Positions 45,510 through 54,019 are shown, numbered from the stretch's first letter. The stretch: 64,000 bases of DNA from JANPCX01 sp031431125 (GCA_031431125.1 JANPCX010000089.1:1-64000), one strand, 5' to 3'. Notes: generated by a model not told the origin, from the sequence alone. Numbers and translations: made by a program.

Positions 45510-46624
45510 GCTGCTTGCACGCCGGGCAGCGGCTGGGCGGGTGTCATCTGCATGACATCGACGCGGTCACCTCGTGCCAGCGCGTTGGCAGTGGGTAGTA
45601 CGACCCCTGCCACGCCGGCCCACACGGTGCCATGCACTACCACGCCATCTGCCACTTCAATGTGTGGCGCGGCGACCGTCGCCGGGGACTGTGGTGAGCC
45701 GACGATGCAACCAGGTCCCAAAACCACCGTCCCTTCGGCGATGATCGAACCGTTGACCCAACAACCTGCGCCCAGGACCAAAGTTTTACCCGCCACCAAG
45801 TTACCCACAACCTGGCAACCATCGCCCAAGCTCAAATGCCCATGTGCCTTGATGCTGCCTCCGGCCCGACAGCCGTCGCCGAGCGACAGGTCGTGGCGGC
45901 ACACCAGGTCAACGGACCAGGAGCGGTAGGCATCAACCGTCAATGCTTCGCTGCATAACGCGCGGGTGCCACTTGCGTCCGGCTGTGCCTCTTCGGGAAG
46001 GCCGAGCCGGCCGAGCATGGGCGCCACCGGGATCGCAGCGCCCAGCTTGCCGAATTGCACCACTGGTGCATGCAGCAAGGTGAACTTGCACTCTCCGGCG
46101 ACGATGAGGCGTTGTGACGCCGTGATGCGGCCGGTCAATTGGCAATGGTCTTCGACCAGCACGGTGTGGCCGTGGGCCCAACGCAAAACTTTGCTGCCGG
46201 ATGCCAGCGTCAACAACGCGCCTGCCCACAGCGAGTGGTAGGTGGCGCCAACTGCCGTTTGCAGCTTGCCTTTGGCTGCTACCGGTGCCAGAAACCGCAT
46301 GCCGTTCGGCGCGACGAGATCTCCCGAGCCATGCCATGCGCGGCCGCTTCCGCCTTTGCGCTGCTCCCGGGCATTCAGCGGCCACGGTGACGGGAAGGGT
46401 GCCGCGAGTGCCAAGTCGTAGGGCCCCAACCGTTGGCGTTGATTCAATATGGCTTTGGCCAACTTGGCCGCGAACGAGGTCGCCAAGTAGGGCGGGTCGA
46501 GCGCGTCGTGGCGATTAATGTGCAGCGGTTCGGCATCGGTGGGGCGCGCCCACTCCAGCAACGCTGGCACCATGGGCAGGAAAACGATCGCTGCGAGCAG
46601 CACGAACAGCAAGGCCCAGCTCAT
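45506..46624 (-). CDS. Membrane-anchored bactofilin-like (polymer-forming) protein
   Basis: From the ATG at 46624 (overlapping the glycosyltransferase stop) it has 372 residues: an N-terminal membrane span (about 2-24), a ~120-residue linker, then a segment with beta-helix character. Four 18-residue repeats run from about 246 to 310: LSLGDGCRAGGSIKAHGH, LSLGDGCQVVGNLVAGKT, LVLGAGCWVNGSIIAEGT and a partial VVLGPGCIVGS. This periodicity is typical of bactofilin-type polymer-forming proteins. Bactofilins usually lack a long linker and often scaffold envelope enzymes, so a scaffold for the polysaccharide machinery is a reasonable guess. Confidence 0.68.
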   Translation of the reverse strand: MSWALLFVLLAAIVFLPMVPALLEWARPTDAEPLHINRHDALDPPYLATSFAAKLAKAILNQRQRLGPYDLALAAPFPSPWPLNAREQRKGGSGRAWHGSGDLVAPNGMRFLAPVAAKGKLQTAVGATYHSLWAGALLTLASGSKVLRWAHGHTVLVEDHCQLTGRITASQRLIVAGECKFTLLHAPVVQFGKLGAAIPVAPMLGRLGLPEEAQPDASGTRALCSEALTVDAYRSWSVDLVCRHDLSLGDGCRAGGSIKAHGHLSLGDGCQVVGNLVAGKTLVLGAGCWVNGSIIAEGTVVLGPGCIVGSPQSPATVAAPHIEVADGVVVHGTVWAGVAGVVLPTANALARGDRVDVMQMTPAQPLPGVQAA

Positions 46625-47982
46625 GCACGCACCTGGCCATGTGCCTGGACGTTGGCCTTGCGATAGCGCACCGTCTTGTCCCATTGAAAATTTCGACCTG
46701 GCAGCTGGTCGAGAACGGCTTGTTCCAACACGGCACGGCTGATGGCCACAGAACTCACCACAAAACCGAGCCAGTTGAAGGCCACGAGACGAACACGTTG
46801 CCGCGATCGGTCCAGATGGGCGGCTGCGCCGATCTCAAAAAACGCAGCGAAATTGCCGAGCGCGCTTTGGCTCATGAAGGCCAACAACAAAAGCGCTGGC
46901 GCACTGATGTTCAGCGCCACTGTGAAGTACAGCAGCACGCTGAGCAGCCAGCCCAGCAGCAGCAGCGGCGACATCAGGTACACCCCCAGCAGCAGCAAAC
47001 CATCCAAACGTTCAGCTCGTGAGAGTTTTTTGTGCCAACACAGTTTCCAGCCATGGCGAACAGCGGCTTGGTTGTGTCCTTTTGCCCAACGTTTGATCTG
47101 GCGCACGCGCACGGCCCAGCTTTGCGGCACCTCCTCGTAACACTCGCTGCGGTTGGAGTAGGCGGTGCGCCAGCCTCCCAGCAACAGTCGGTAGGTGAGA
47201 TCGGTGTCTTCGGCCAACACGTCGTCATGCCAACCGCCTACCGCATTCAAAGCCGATACGCGGATGCCACCAACAGTGCCACCATATTGCGGTACCAAAC
47301 CCAAGTTCATTCGCGCTTGTTGATCGACCTGGTAGCCACCCGCACGTTCCAAATCGAGAAGGCGAGTGAGCAGGTTGGCCCCCACGTTGTTGGGAACCAC
47401 ACGGCCCATGACCGCACCCACCTCGGGGTCGATGAAGGGCGCCATCAAGCGGCGAATCAGGCCACGCGAAGGGAGGTAGTCGGCGTCGAACACCACGATG
47501 AAGTCCGTATCGACCAAAGCCATGGCGTCTTTCAGCGCGGCGGCCTTGCCGGGTTTGCCACTGCTGCGGTGGAAGGGTCGTATGCGGCCGGGATGGCGTT
47601 GCACCATGTCGTCGATGAGTTCGCGGGTGCGGTCGGTGGAGCGGTCGTTCATCGGCATCACCACCAGACGATCGCGTGGATAGTCCACACGCATCAAGTT
47701 CTCCAAACAACCTGCAATCACCGCTTCTTCGTTGTGGGCCGCCACCAGCACCGTGACGCGTGGCCAACTGGCGCTGACGACGCTGGCGTAGGGATGGCGC
47801 TGGGCTCCGAACAGGCGACTCAGGGTGAACAAGTAGTGGCGAATGGCGTACACCGCCAGCAGGCCCAATATGGGTGTCGTTGCAAGCAGCAGGCCCCAGG
47901 CCCACAGTTCGCCGAACGGGCTGCTCAGGGAGAACGTTTCACTGGCCCGCGCGAATGCACTTTCGCCACTCAGGCTTGACAT
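46621..47982 (-). CDS. Processive-type family 2 glycosyltransferase
   Basis: From the ATG at 47982 it has 453 residues. A membrane span comes first (about 27-52), then a GT2 catalytic domain with VLVAAHNEE, NDRS (D113), FDADY (D166, D168), AEDTDL (E258-D261) and QIKRW (295-299), the D,D,D,QxxRW set of cellulose, hyaluronan and PNAG synthases. Two to four C-terminal spans follow (LLLLGVYLMSPLLLLGWLL and others). No PilZ domain is seen. The first gene of the operon, it probably polymerises the glycan while moving it across the membrane. The frame also opens at 48219 (ATG with AGGA), but those 79 extra residues look non-conserved; a GTG at 48006 is another option. Confidence 0.88.
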   Translation of the reverse strand: MSSLSGESAFARASETFSLSSPFGELWAWGLLLATTPILGLLAVYAIRHYLFTLSRLFGAQRHPYASVVSASWPRVTVLVAAHNEEAVIAGCLENLMRVDYPRDRLVVMPMNDRSTDRTRELIDDMVQRHPGRIRPFHRSSGKPGKAAALKDAMALVDTDFIVVFDADYLPSRGLIRRLMAPFIDPEVGAVMGRVVPNNVGANLLTRLLDLERAGGYQVDQQARMNLGLVPQYGGTVGGIRVSALNAVGGWHDDVLAEDTDLTYRLLLGGWRTAYSNRSECYEEVPQSWAVRVRQIKRWAKGHNQAAVRHGWKLCWHKKLSRAERLDGLLLLGVYLMSPLLLLGWLLSVLLYFTVALNISAPALLLLAFMSQSALGNFAAFFEIGAAAHLDRSRQRVRLVAFNWLGFVVSSVAISRAVLEQAVLDQLPGRNFQWDKTVRYRKANVQAHGQVRA

Positions 47983-48423
47983 GATGATTGCCGCAGTCAG
48001 AAACACTTTGTTTCTAATATTGTTGTTAATCACGTTCGCTGACCACCCTGTGTTGACTTCAAGCTGACCTGGCAGCGTCCCAAAATACAGCTCAGCATGG
48101 CGTTGCGTGCCGCACGACGTGCCTGAGTGGCAGATCGCGAAACAAAGCTCAAACCAATCGAAATACGAATGCCAGCAAACGAAATGTGTTGAGCGGGCGC
48201 TGGCTTCGAACAGTGCCATGGCGATCCTGCGTTCTGATGACAGGGCTCCTTAGAACCGAACTATTGAACGGAGCGAGGCGTCAACACACGGATGTGAATC
48301 CTAGTGACAAACGTAACTGGAGTTCCTGCTAGCGATGACAGGTCCCCCCGAATTCAGGGGTACAAAACGTCGAGTTCGTACCCCTTGATCACGGGGTGTG
48401 TCACCTCACAACGACAAACAGAG
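47983..48423 (-). promoter_or_regulatory. Leader and upstream region of the polysaccharide operon
   Basis: A 441-nt stretch between ppsR and the glycosyltransferase gene with no convincing gene. Near 48344-48396 it holds alternating complementary blocks: C-run 48344-48349, GGGGTAC 48357-48363, GTACCCC 48378-48384 and GGGG 48393-48396. GGGGTAC/GTACCCC form a 7-bp stem with a 14-nt loop, while the outer blocks can pair with the inner ones in an alternative fold. A TTGACG hexamer lies near 48282 on the - strand but has no good -10. A candidate ribosome site AGGA precedes the ATG at 48219. Confidence 0.45.
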
Positions 48424-49245
48424 TCAGTACATCAACCGATCTGGCCGCAAGTCGCGCAGGATGGTGGTGGCGATTTCTTCAATCGACTTGTGGGTGGAAG
48501 ACAGCCAGGCGATGCTCTCCCGGCGCATCATTGCTTCAGCCTGTTTGACCTCGGCGCGGCAGTTTTCAATGGCCGCGTATCGGCTGTTGGGGCGGCGTTC
48601 GTTGCGAATTTGGCTCAGGCGCTCGGGGTCGATGGTCAGGCCGAAGCATTTTTTTTTGTAGGGTGCCAGTGACGACGGAATCGCGTCACGGTCAAAGTCT
48701 TCAGGAATCAAAGGGTAGTTGGCGGCTTTCACCCCGTGTTGCATGGCCAGGTAGAGCGAGGTGGGCGTTTTGCCGCTGCGGCTCACGCCAACCAAAATCA
48801 CATCGGCCAGGGCCAAGTTTTTTGCCGATTGGCCATCGTCGTGGGCCAGCGAGAAGTTGATGGCCTCGATGCGGTCGGTGTATTCCTGGCTTTTGGAAAT
48901 GTCAGAGAAACGGCCCACGCGGTGGTTGGACGTCATCGCCAACTCGGCCTCGAGGGGCTCGATGAAGGTGTTGAACATGTCGAGCACCATGCCTTTGGAC
49001 TGGGTTTTCACCAAATTCAGCGTTTCGGGGTCGACCAAGGTGGCAAAGATGATGGGCTTTTTCCCCTCCAGCTCGGCGCTGTGGTTGATTTCTGCGATCA
49101 CCTGGTGGGCCTTGTCCAAGCTGTCGATGAAGGGCCTTCGCACATGGCGCGGTTTGATGGCGAATTGCGCCAAGATGGAATTGCCAAAGGTTTCGGCGGT
49201 GATGCCGGTGCCATCAGAGACAAAAAATACAGTGCGATTGGGCAT
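48424..49245 (-). CDS. ppsR: PEP synthase regulatory protein PpsR
   Basis: A bifunctional serine/threonine kinase and pyrophosphorylase that switches PEP synthase off (ADP-dependent) and on (Pi-dependent). The start MPNRTVFFVSDGTGITAETF is family-like, and the P-loop GVSRSGKTPTSLYLA and the segment GLTIDPERLSQIRNERRP are clear. The ATG at 49245 gives 273 residues; 17 extra residues upstream are not conserved. ppsA, its target, is 2.2 kb away on the + strand, with a protease gene between them. Confidence 0.95.
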   Translation of the reverse strand: MPNRTVFFVSDGTGITAETFGNSILAQFAIKPRHVRRPFIDSLDKAHQVIAEINHSAELEGKKPIIFATLVDPETLNLVKTQSKGMVLDMFNTFIEPLEAELAMTSNHRVGRFSDISKSQEYTDRIEAINFSLAHDDGQSAKNLALADVILVGVSRSGKTPTSLYLAMQHGVKAANYPLIPEDFDRDAIPSSLAPYKKKCFGLTIDPERLSQIRNERRPNSRYAAIENCRAEVKQAEAMMRRESIAWLSSTHKSIEEIATTILRDLRPDRLMY

Positions 49246-49286
49246 GGGGTGACCGGTTGATTGGTGAGGATACTCAAGGAGTCCGA

Positions 49287-50879
49287 TCAATAACACTCCA
49301 CTTGAACGGTAGAGCGTTGTGTCAGGGCTGTCACATCGCCGACAGACATGGGCTTGTTGCCAACGGCTGAACTTTCATAGTCCACGCCGTGTGCGTCCAG
49401 GAAAGACTGAACGGTTGCCAGGTTGATGCCGAAGTTCACGTTTTGTGGACTGATGGGGCCGCTGGGCAGCAACCGAGACCGCACGATTCCGACCAGCAAT
49501 CCGTGGGTGTCCACAATAGGCCCGCCACTGGAGCCGGGCTGCACGGTAGCTGACATTTGAAATGCCGAGGTGTCATTGTTAACGCCACTGAGCGCATTGA
49601 CGATGCCGGTGGTCACCGTCGGCCCCGAAGAAATCAAACCGCGCAGTGGGTAACCCACCGCCACGAGTTCATCACCCAAACGAATTCCACGTCCGGTGCG
49701 CGTGCGAACGGAAGGAATGCGAATACCCTCCACACGCAGCAGCGCCAGGTCATTTTTTTCATCTTTTGCGACGATGCGTACCGCATTGCCTTGGGGCTGT
49801 ATTCGCACGTTGGCGCAGCCTTGAATGACATGCTCGTTGGTGATGATGTCCCCAGCTTTGCTCACCACGACACCACTGCCATAAACCCCTTGGCGATTTG
49901 ATGAGGACCCCGCGCCGAGCTGCAATGTACTACTGGCTCTGGCTGACGCCATCGCGGACTCCACCACACCGCGAGATTGCCGTGCTGCCTCGTCTATTTC
50001 AGTTCTGCTGAGTGTTTTGGCCAAACGCTCTTTGGCCTCGTTGGACTCTTTTATCTGCTCAGCAGTTGCTGTCGGCGGCAGCGCGTATTGCCAAGAATAG
50101 GCAAGCGACAAATCTTTGGACAGGCCTCCCCGACCAAATTCAAAGACATTGGCAATCCACAAAAATGCGTTTGGGTCCCTACTCGGAACGGCCATGTAGA
50201 ACCATTTCAAGCCTTCTTGACCATCCGCAGGCACACCAACTCCCGTGGCGTACATACGGCCCAAAGCGATCATTCCAACGTGGTTTCCTCGCGTCGCGCT
50301 TTTCTTAAAAAGCTCCAAAGCGGCGAGCGGATCTTTGGTTAATCCTCCTCGCCCCTGCTCATGGAAACCGGCGAGCCAATTCATGGAACCAGAGTGGTTT
50401 TTTTCAGCGGATGCTTTGAACCAAGTGAGTGCGATCGCATCGTTCTTTTCGTAGCCGAAAGCCCCGGTGGCGATCCACCAACCCATGGCGTTCTGCGCTA
50501 TCGCAAGCCCTTTGTTGGCGGCATCTTTGATCAGATCTATGCCTTTGGCCTCGTCTTTAGGAAACAAATGTCCATTGATCAATGCCCAGCCCAAAAAGTA
50601 TTTGCCATAGAGTGAACCCAGTTTTTCAGATTGGCTGAGGTAATCCCGTGCGCGGATTTCATCCCTGGGCCCTGCAGTACCGCGCATCAACATGTCCCCC
50701 ATCAAGGCCATGGCGTCCGGGTCGCCTTTCGCGGCAGGTTCGGTCAGTTCTTTTCTCGCCTCGGCAAACTGAAATCGACTGTAGGCATCCAGACCTTCCG
50801 CGACACCGGCCGATGCGGTCGAAGTGACACATGCAGTCAAGATCGCAACCAAAAGAATCAAGGGGTGGTCTGGGCGCAT
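49287..50879 (-). CDS. Sel1-repeat / trypsin-like serine protease lipoprotein
   Basis: A 530-residue fusion. The N-terminus fits a lipoprotein signal (LTAC, lipidation at C17). Residues about 30-270 are Sel1-like TPR repeats (DPDAMALMGDMLMRG, SGSMNWLAGFHEQGRGGLTKDP, NHVGMIALGRMYATGVGVPADG). Residues about 320-500 form a trypsin-fold S1C-type protease with H350 (ITNEHVI), D377 (KNDLALLRV) and S451 (QPGSSGGP). No PDZ domain follows. It lies 41 nt upstream of ppsR and may share its transcript. Its substrate is unknown; the Sel1 part suggests a protein-protein role in envelope stress. Confidence 0.85.
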   Translation of the reverse strand: MRPDHPLILLVAILTACVTSTASAGVAEGLDAYSRFQFAEARKELTEPAAKGDPDAMALMGDMLMRGTAGPRDEIRARDYLSQSEKLGSLYGKYFLGWALINGHLFPKDEAKGIDLIKDAANKGLAIAQNAMGWWIATGAFGYEKNDAIALTWFKASAEKNHSGSMNWLAGFHEQGRGGLTKDPLAALELFKKSATRGNHVGMIALGRMYATGVGVPADGQEGLKWFYMAVPSRDPNAFLWIANVFEFGRGGLSKDLSLAYSWQYALPPTATAEQIKESNEAKERLAKTLSRTEIDEAARQSRGVVESAMASARASSTLQLGAGSSSNRQGVYGSGVVVSKAGDIITNEHVIQGCANVRIQPQGNAVRIVAKDEKNDLALLRVEGIRIPSVRTRTGRGIRLGDELVAVGYPLRGLISSGPTVTTGIVNALSGVNNDTSAFQMSATVQPGSSGGPIVDTHGLLVGIVRSRLLPSGPISPQNVNFGINLATVQSFLDAHGVDYESSAVGNKPMSVGDVTALTQRSTVQVECY

Positions 50880-51023
50880 GGCAAATCAGTAAGAAAGTTG
50901 AACAATTTGGTTGCAATTTTGCATGATGACCTGGCGCGCCGTACCGCAGATCACTGCCCATCAAATCGTGTCTTTCAAGCCATGGCTGCGATGCAAGCCT
51001 TGCGGGCCCTTCACCTCGCCAGG

Positions 51024-51051
51024 CACAAGCAATCCGCAGGGACTGCTTGTG
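51024..51051. repeat. Stem-loop 1 upstream of ppsA
   Basis: CACAAGCA and TGCTTGTG form an 8-bp perfect stem. After one mismatch, TCC/GGGA extends it by three pairs with a 4-nt loop. It is followed 10 nt later by a second hairpin. Confidence 0.6.
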
Positions 51052-51061
51052 TCCGGTTTTG

Positions 51062-51091
51062 GCCTAGCGGTACCACGGGGTATCGCTAGGC
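51062..51091. repeat. Stem-loop 2 upstream of ppsA
   Basis: GCCTAGCGGTACC (51062-51074) pairs with the complementary arm 51079-51091 with one G-T pair and the 4-nt loop ACGG. A near-perfect 13-bp stem is unlikely to be chance in a 600-nt gap. It resembles a REP-type or structural RNA element. Confidence 0.65.
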
Positions 51092-51493
51092 TTACGCCTG
51101 GCCCTGCCTCGAAACCCATCGATTTCACTTTGGTCAGCTCTCTGCGGGACCGCACACTGGAAGAGGGTTGCACCCTGCAATCCACTGATCCCACGTCAGC
51201 GCCTGTGAGTTTATGCGCGGATGACCTGCCTTCGGTTTTAACTGCCCAGCCGTCTACTGCCCTAAAATCGTCACAATTCTGTTTATTTCCCCCATGAACA
51301 ACGCCTTCCCAGGAACGTCCCTGATTCGCCCCGACCGCGCCTTGCTTGGCGAGGCCGGGTTGTTGCTTTCAGTTCCTGCACGACTTGGCGTTTTCGCTAT
51401 GCCCCACAGAGTGACTGCGCTGCGCTTGGCGCGCCGGACCTGTGTGCCCAGTGGGATGGAAGCCCCAGTTTTTCAACGTTACGGAGCTTTTCC

Positions 51494-53902
51494 ATGTCAA
51501 CCCTCAACTTGGCGACCGCCCTGGTCGCACCGTTTGAACTCCTGAGAATGACCGACGTCGAGTCGGTGGGCGGTAAAAACGCCTCCCTCGGCGAAATGAT
51601 CAGCCAGTTGGCTGCGTCTGGCGTGCGTGTCCCGGGCGGCTTTGCCACCACGGCGCACGCCTTCCGCCAGTTCCTGGCCCACCAGGGCCTGGCCGACAAA
51701 ATCGCCCAGCGGCTGTCCAACCTCAACACCGACGACGTCAAAGCGCTGGCGCTAGCCGGTGCCGAAATTCGCCATTGGATTGAAGCGACGCCGTTCCCGG
51801 CTGACTTGCAAGCCGCCATCACCGCTGAATTTGCCAAACTCACCGAGGGCAACCCCGGTGCGTCTTTCGCTGTGCGCTCTTCGGCCACCGCTGAAGACTT
51901 GCCCGACGCCAGCTTCGCCGGGCAGCAAGAAACCTTCTTGAACGTGGTGGGCATCGATGATGTGCTGGCCAAGACGAAAGAAGTGTTCGCCAGCCTCTAC
52001 AACGACCGCGCCATCAGCTATCGCGTGCACAAAGGGTTTGCGCACGCCGATGTGGCCCTGTCAGCCGGTGTGCAGCGCATGGTGCGCTCTGACCTCGGCG
52101 CGGCCGGTGTGATGTTCACCATGGACACCGAGTCGGGCTTCAACGATGTGGTTTTCATCACCTCCAGCTACGGTCTGGGTGAAACCGTGGTGCAAGGCGC
52201 CGTGAACCCGGACGAGTTCTACGTCCACAAGCCGAGCCTCAAGGCCAACAAACTCGCCATCATTCGCCGCAACCTGGGCTCCAAACTCATCAAGATGGAG
52301 TTCGCCACCCCGGAAGAAAAAGCCGCCAGTGGCAAGCTGGTGCGCACCGTGGACACCGCCACCGAGCAGCGCAACCGCTATTCCCTGACAGACGCCGACG
52401 TATCCGAGCTGGCCCGTTACGCTCTCATCATCGAAGCCCACTATGGCCGCCCCATGGACATTGAATGGGGCAAAGACGGCGGCGATGGCAAGCTCTACAT
52501 CCTGCAAGCCCGCCCCGAAACGGTGAAGAGCCAGCAAGAAGGCAAGGTGGAGCAACGCTACAAACTCAAAGGTACGAGTGCGGTGCTGGCCGAAGGCCGC
52601 GCCATTGGACAAAAGATAGGCACGGGCCCAGTCCGCCTGGTGCATAGCATCAGCCAGATGGACGAGGTGCAGCCCGGCGATGTGTTGGTCACCGACATGA
52701 CCGACCCCAATTGGGAGCCGGTGATGAAACGCGCCAGCGCCATCGTCACCAACCGCGGTGGCCGCACCTGCCATGCCGCCATCATTGCCCGCGAGCTGGG
52801 CATTCCGGCGGTGGTGGGTTGTGGTGATGCCACCGAAGTGCTGACCGACGGTGCCTTGGTCACTGTGGTGTGCTCCGAGGGTGACACGGGCTACATCTAC
52901 GACGGCCTCTTGGAAACCGAAGTCACCGATGTGCAAAAGGTGGACCTGCCTTACTGCCCCATCAAAATCATGATGAATGTGGGCAACCCGCAGTTGGCTT
53001 TTGACTTCTGCCAAATGCCCAACTCGGGTGTGGGTTTGGCGCGGCTTGAGTTCATCATCAACAACAACATCGGCATCCACCCCAAGGCAATATTGGATTA
53101 CCCCAACATCGACTTGGACCTGAAAAAGGCCGTGGAATCCGTTGCCCGTGGCCACGCCTCGCCGCGCGCTTTTTATGTGGACAAACTTGCCGAGGGTGTG
53201 GCCACCATCGCCGCTGCTTTCTGGCCCAAGCCTGTCATCGTCCGCTTGTCCGACTTCAAGAGCAACGAGTACCGCAAACTCATCGGTGGCTCACGGTATG
53301 AGCCCGAAGAAGAAAACCCGATGCTCGGTTTCCGCGGCGCCTCGCGTTACATCAGCCCAGACTTTGGCGAAGCCTTTGCCATGGAATGCGAGGCCTTGAA
53401 ACGCGTGCGCAATGACATGGGCCTGAACAACGTCGAAATCATGGTGCCCTTTGTGCGCACTTTGGGTCAGGCCAAACAAGTGACGCAAATGCTGGCCGAC
53501 CGGGGCTTGAAGCGCGCCGCGTTGGGTGGAACCGACGGCCTGCGCATCATCATGATGTGCGAGGTGCCCAGCAATGCCATCTTGGCCGAGCAGTTCTTGG
53601 AGTACTTCGACGGCATGTCCATCGGCTCCATCGATTTGACCCAGCTCACGCTCGGCCTGGACCGTGACTCCGGCTTGGAAATCTTGGCCAAAGACTTCGA
53701 TGAACGCGACCCGGCCGTCAAAGCCATGATCTCGCGCGCCATTGCTGCCTGCCGCGCCGTGGGCAAATACGTCGGCATTTGTGGCCAAGGCCCGAGCGAC
53801 CACCCCGACTTCGCTGATTGGTTGGCGGCCGAGGGCATCGTGTCCATCTCGCTCAACCCCGACTCGGTGGTGGAGACTTGGCAGCGTTTGGCCAAACGCT
53901 GA
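51494..53902 (+). CDS. ppsA: Phosphoenolpyruvate synthase
   Basis: Makes PEP, AMP and phosphate from pyruvate and ATP for gluconeogenesis. The N-terminal ATP-grasp domain (VGGKNASLGEMIS), the swivelling phosphohistidine domain with TNRGGRTCHAAI (H427, the phospho-acceptor) and the C-terminal PEP/pyruvate-binding barrel are all present. The 802-residue length is normal. The ATG follows TACGGAG. Regulation by PpsR (encoded at 48.4 kb) is expected. Two hairpins follow the gene. Confidence 0.98.
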   Translation: MSTLNLATALVAPFELLRMTDVESVGGKNASLGEMISQLAASGVRVPGGFATTAHAFRQFLAHQGLADKIAQRLSNLNTDDVKALALAGAEIRHWIEATPFPADLQAAITAEFAKLTEGNPGASFAVRSSATAEDLPDASFAGQQETFLNVVGIDDVLAKTKEVFASLYNDRAISYRVHKGFAHADVALSAGVQRMVRSDLGAAGVMFTMDTESGFNDVVFITSSYGLGETVVQGAVNPDEFYVHKPSLKANKLAIIRRNLGSKLIKMEFATPEEKAASGKLVRTVDTATEQRNRYSLTDADVSELARYALIIEAHYGRPMDIEWGKDGGDGKLYILQARPETVKSQQEGKVEQRYKLKGTSAVLAEGRAIGQKIGTGPVRLVHSISQMDEVQPGDVLVTDMTDPNWEPVMKRASAIVTNRGGRTCHAAIIARELGIPAVVGCGDATEVLTDGALVTVVCSEGDTGYIYDGLLETEVTDVQKVDLPYCPIKIMMNVGNPQLAFDFCQMPNSGVGLARLEFIINNNIGIHPKAILDYPNIDLDLKKAVESVARGHASPRAFYVDKLAEGVATIAAAFWPKPVIVRLSDFKSNEYRKLIGGSRYEPEEENPMLGFRGASRYISPDFGEAFAMECEALKRVRNDMGLNNVEIMVPFVRTLGQAKQVTQMLADRGLKRAALGGTDGLRIIMMCEVPSNAILAEQFLEYFDGMSIGSIDLTQLTLGLDRDSGLEILAKDFDERDPAVKAMISRAIAACRAVGKYVGICGQGPSDHPDFADWLAAEGIVSISLNPDSVVETWQRLAKR

Positions 53903-53914
53903 GCCTCAGTCTCC

Positions 53915-53941
53915 GGACGGCCCAGCAGAATCAGGCCGTCC
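53915..53941 (+). terminator. First hairpin after ppsA
   Basis: GGACGGCC (53915-53922) pairs with GGCCGTCC (53934-53941), a perfect 8-bp stem. No T-run follows, so it may protect the ppsA 3' end. The true terminator lies just downstream. Confidence 0.5.
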
Positions 53942-53952
53942 CATGAAGGACA

Positions 53953-53990
53953 ATGAGCGATCGCGGATTTTCCGCACCGCTCATTTTTTT
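53953..53990 (+). terminator. Intrinsic terminator after ppsA
   Basis: ATGAGCG (53953-53959) pairs with CGCTCAT (53978-53984). Inside, GCGG (53963-53966) pairs with CCGC (53972-53975). A run of seven T (53984-53990) follows directly. It separates ppsA from argG. Confidence 0.9.
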
Positions 53991-54019
53991 ATTCAACCTT
54001 GTCTTTTGCGTCTTCTCCC

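Larger units (their letters stand above)
37261..47982 (-). other. Eight-gene polysaccharide-type operon
   Basis: Eight - strand genes with almost no spacing (four ATGA-type or adjacent stop/start junctions, the rest within 1-7 nt) read in this order: GT2 glycosyltransferase, bactofilin-like protein, deacetylase-like protein B, WecB, YaiO-like barrel, polytopic membrane protein, (alpha/alpha)6-like exported protein, deacetylase-like protein A. The spacing indicates a single transcript. Polymerisation, precursor supply, modification and outer-membrane functions are all represented, so an amino-sugar exopolysaccharide is the simplest product. The polymer itself is not known. Confidence 0.75.
50880..51493 (+). 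other. Non-coding gap with two strong hairpins between the protease gene and ppsA
   Basis: No credible gene is visible in these 614 nt; the frame at 51294-51545 lacks a family and overlaps ppsA. Two adjacent stem-loops stand out: CACAAGCA (51024-51031) with TGCTTGTG (51044-51051), and a 13-bp stem 51062-51074 with 51079-51091 (one G-T pair, 4-nt loop). Neither has a T-run, so they are not simple terminators. A TAAAAT hexamer is at 51263-51268, possibly part of a ppsA promoter. Confidence 0.5.

Noticed and set aside
51294..51545. Possible 83-codon gene just before ppsA
   Set aside because: It runs into ppsA in a different frame, has no recognisable features and is better explained as leader sequence.
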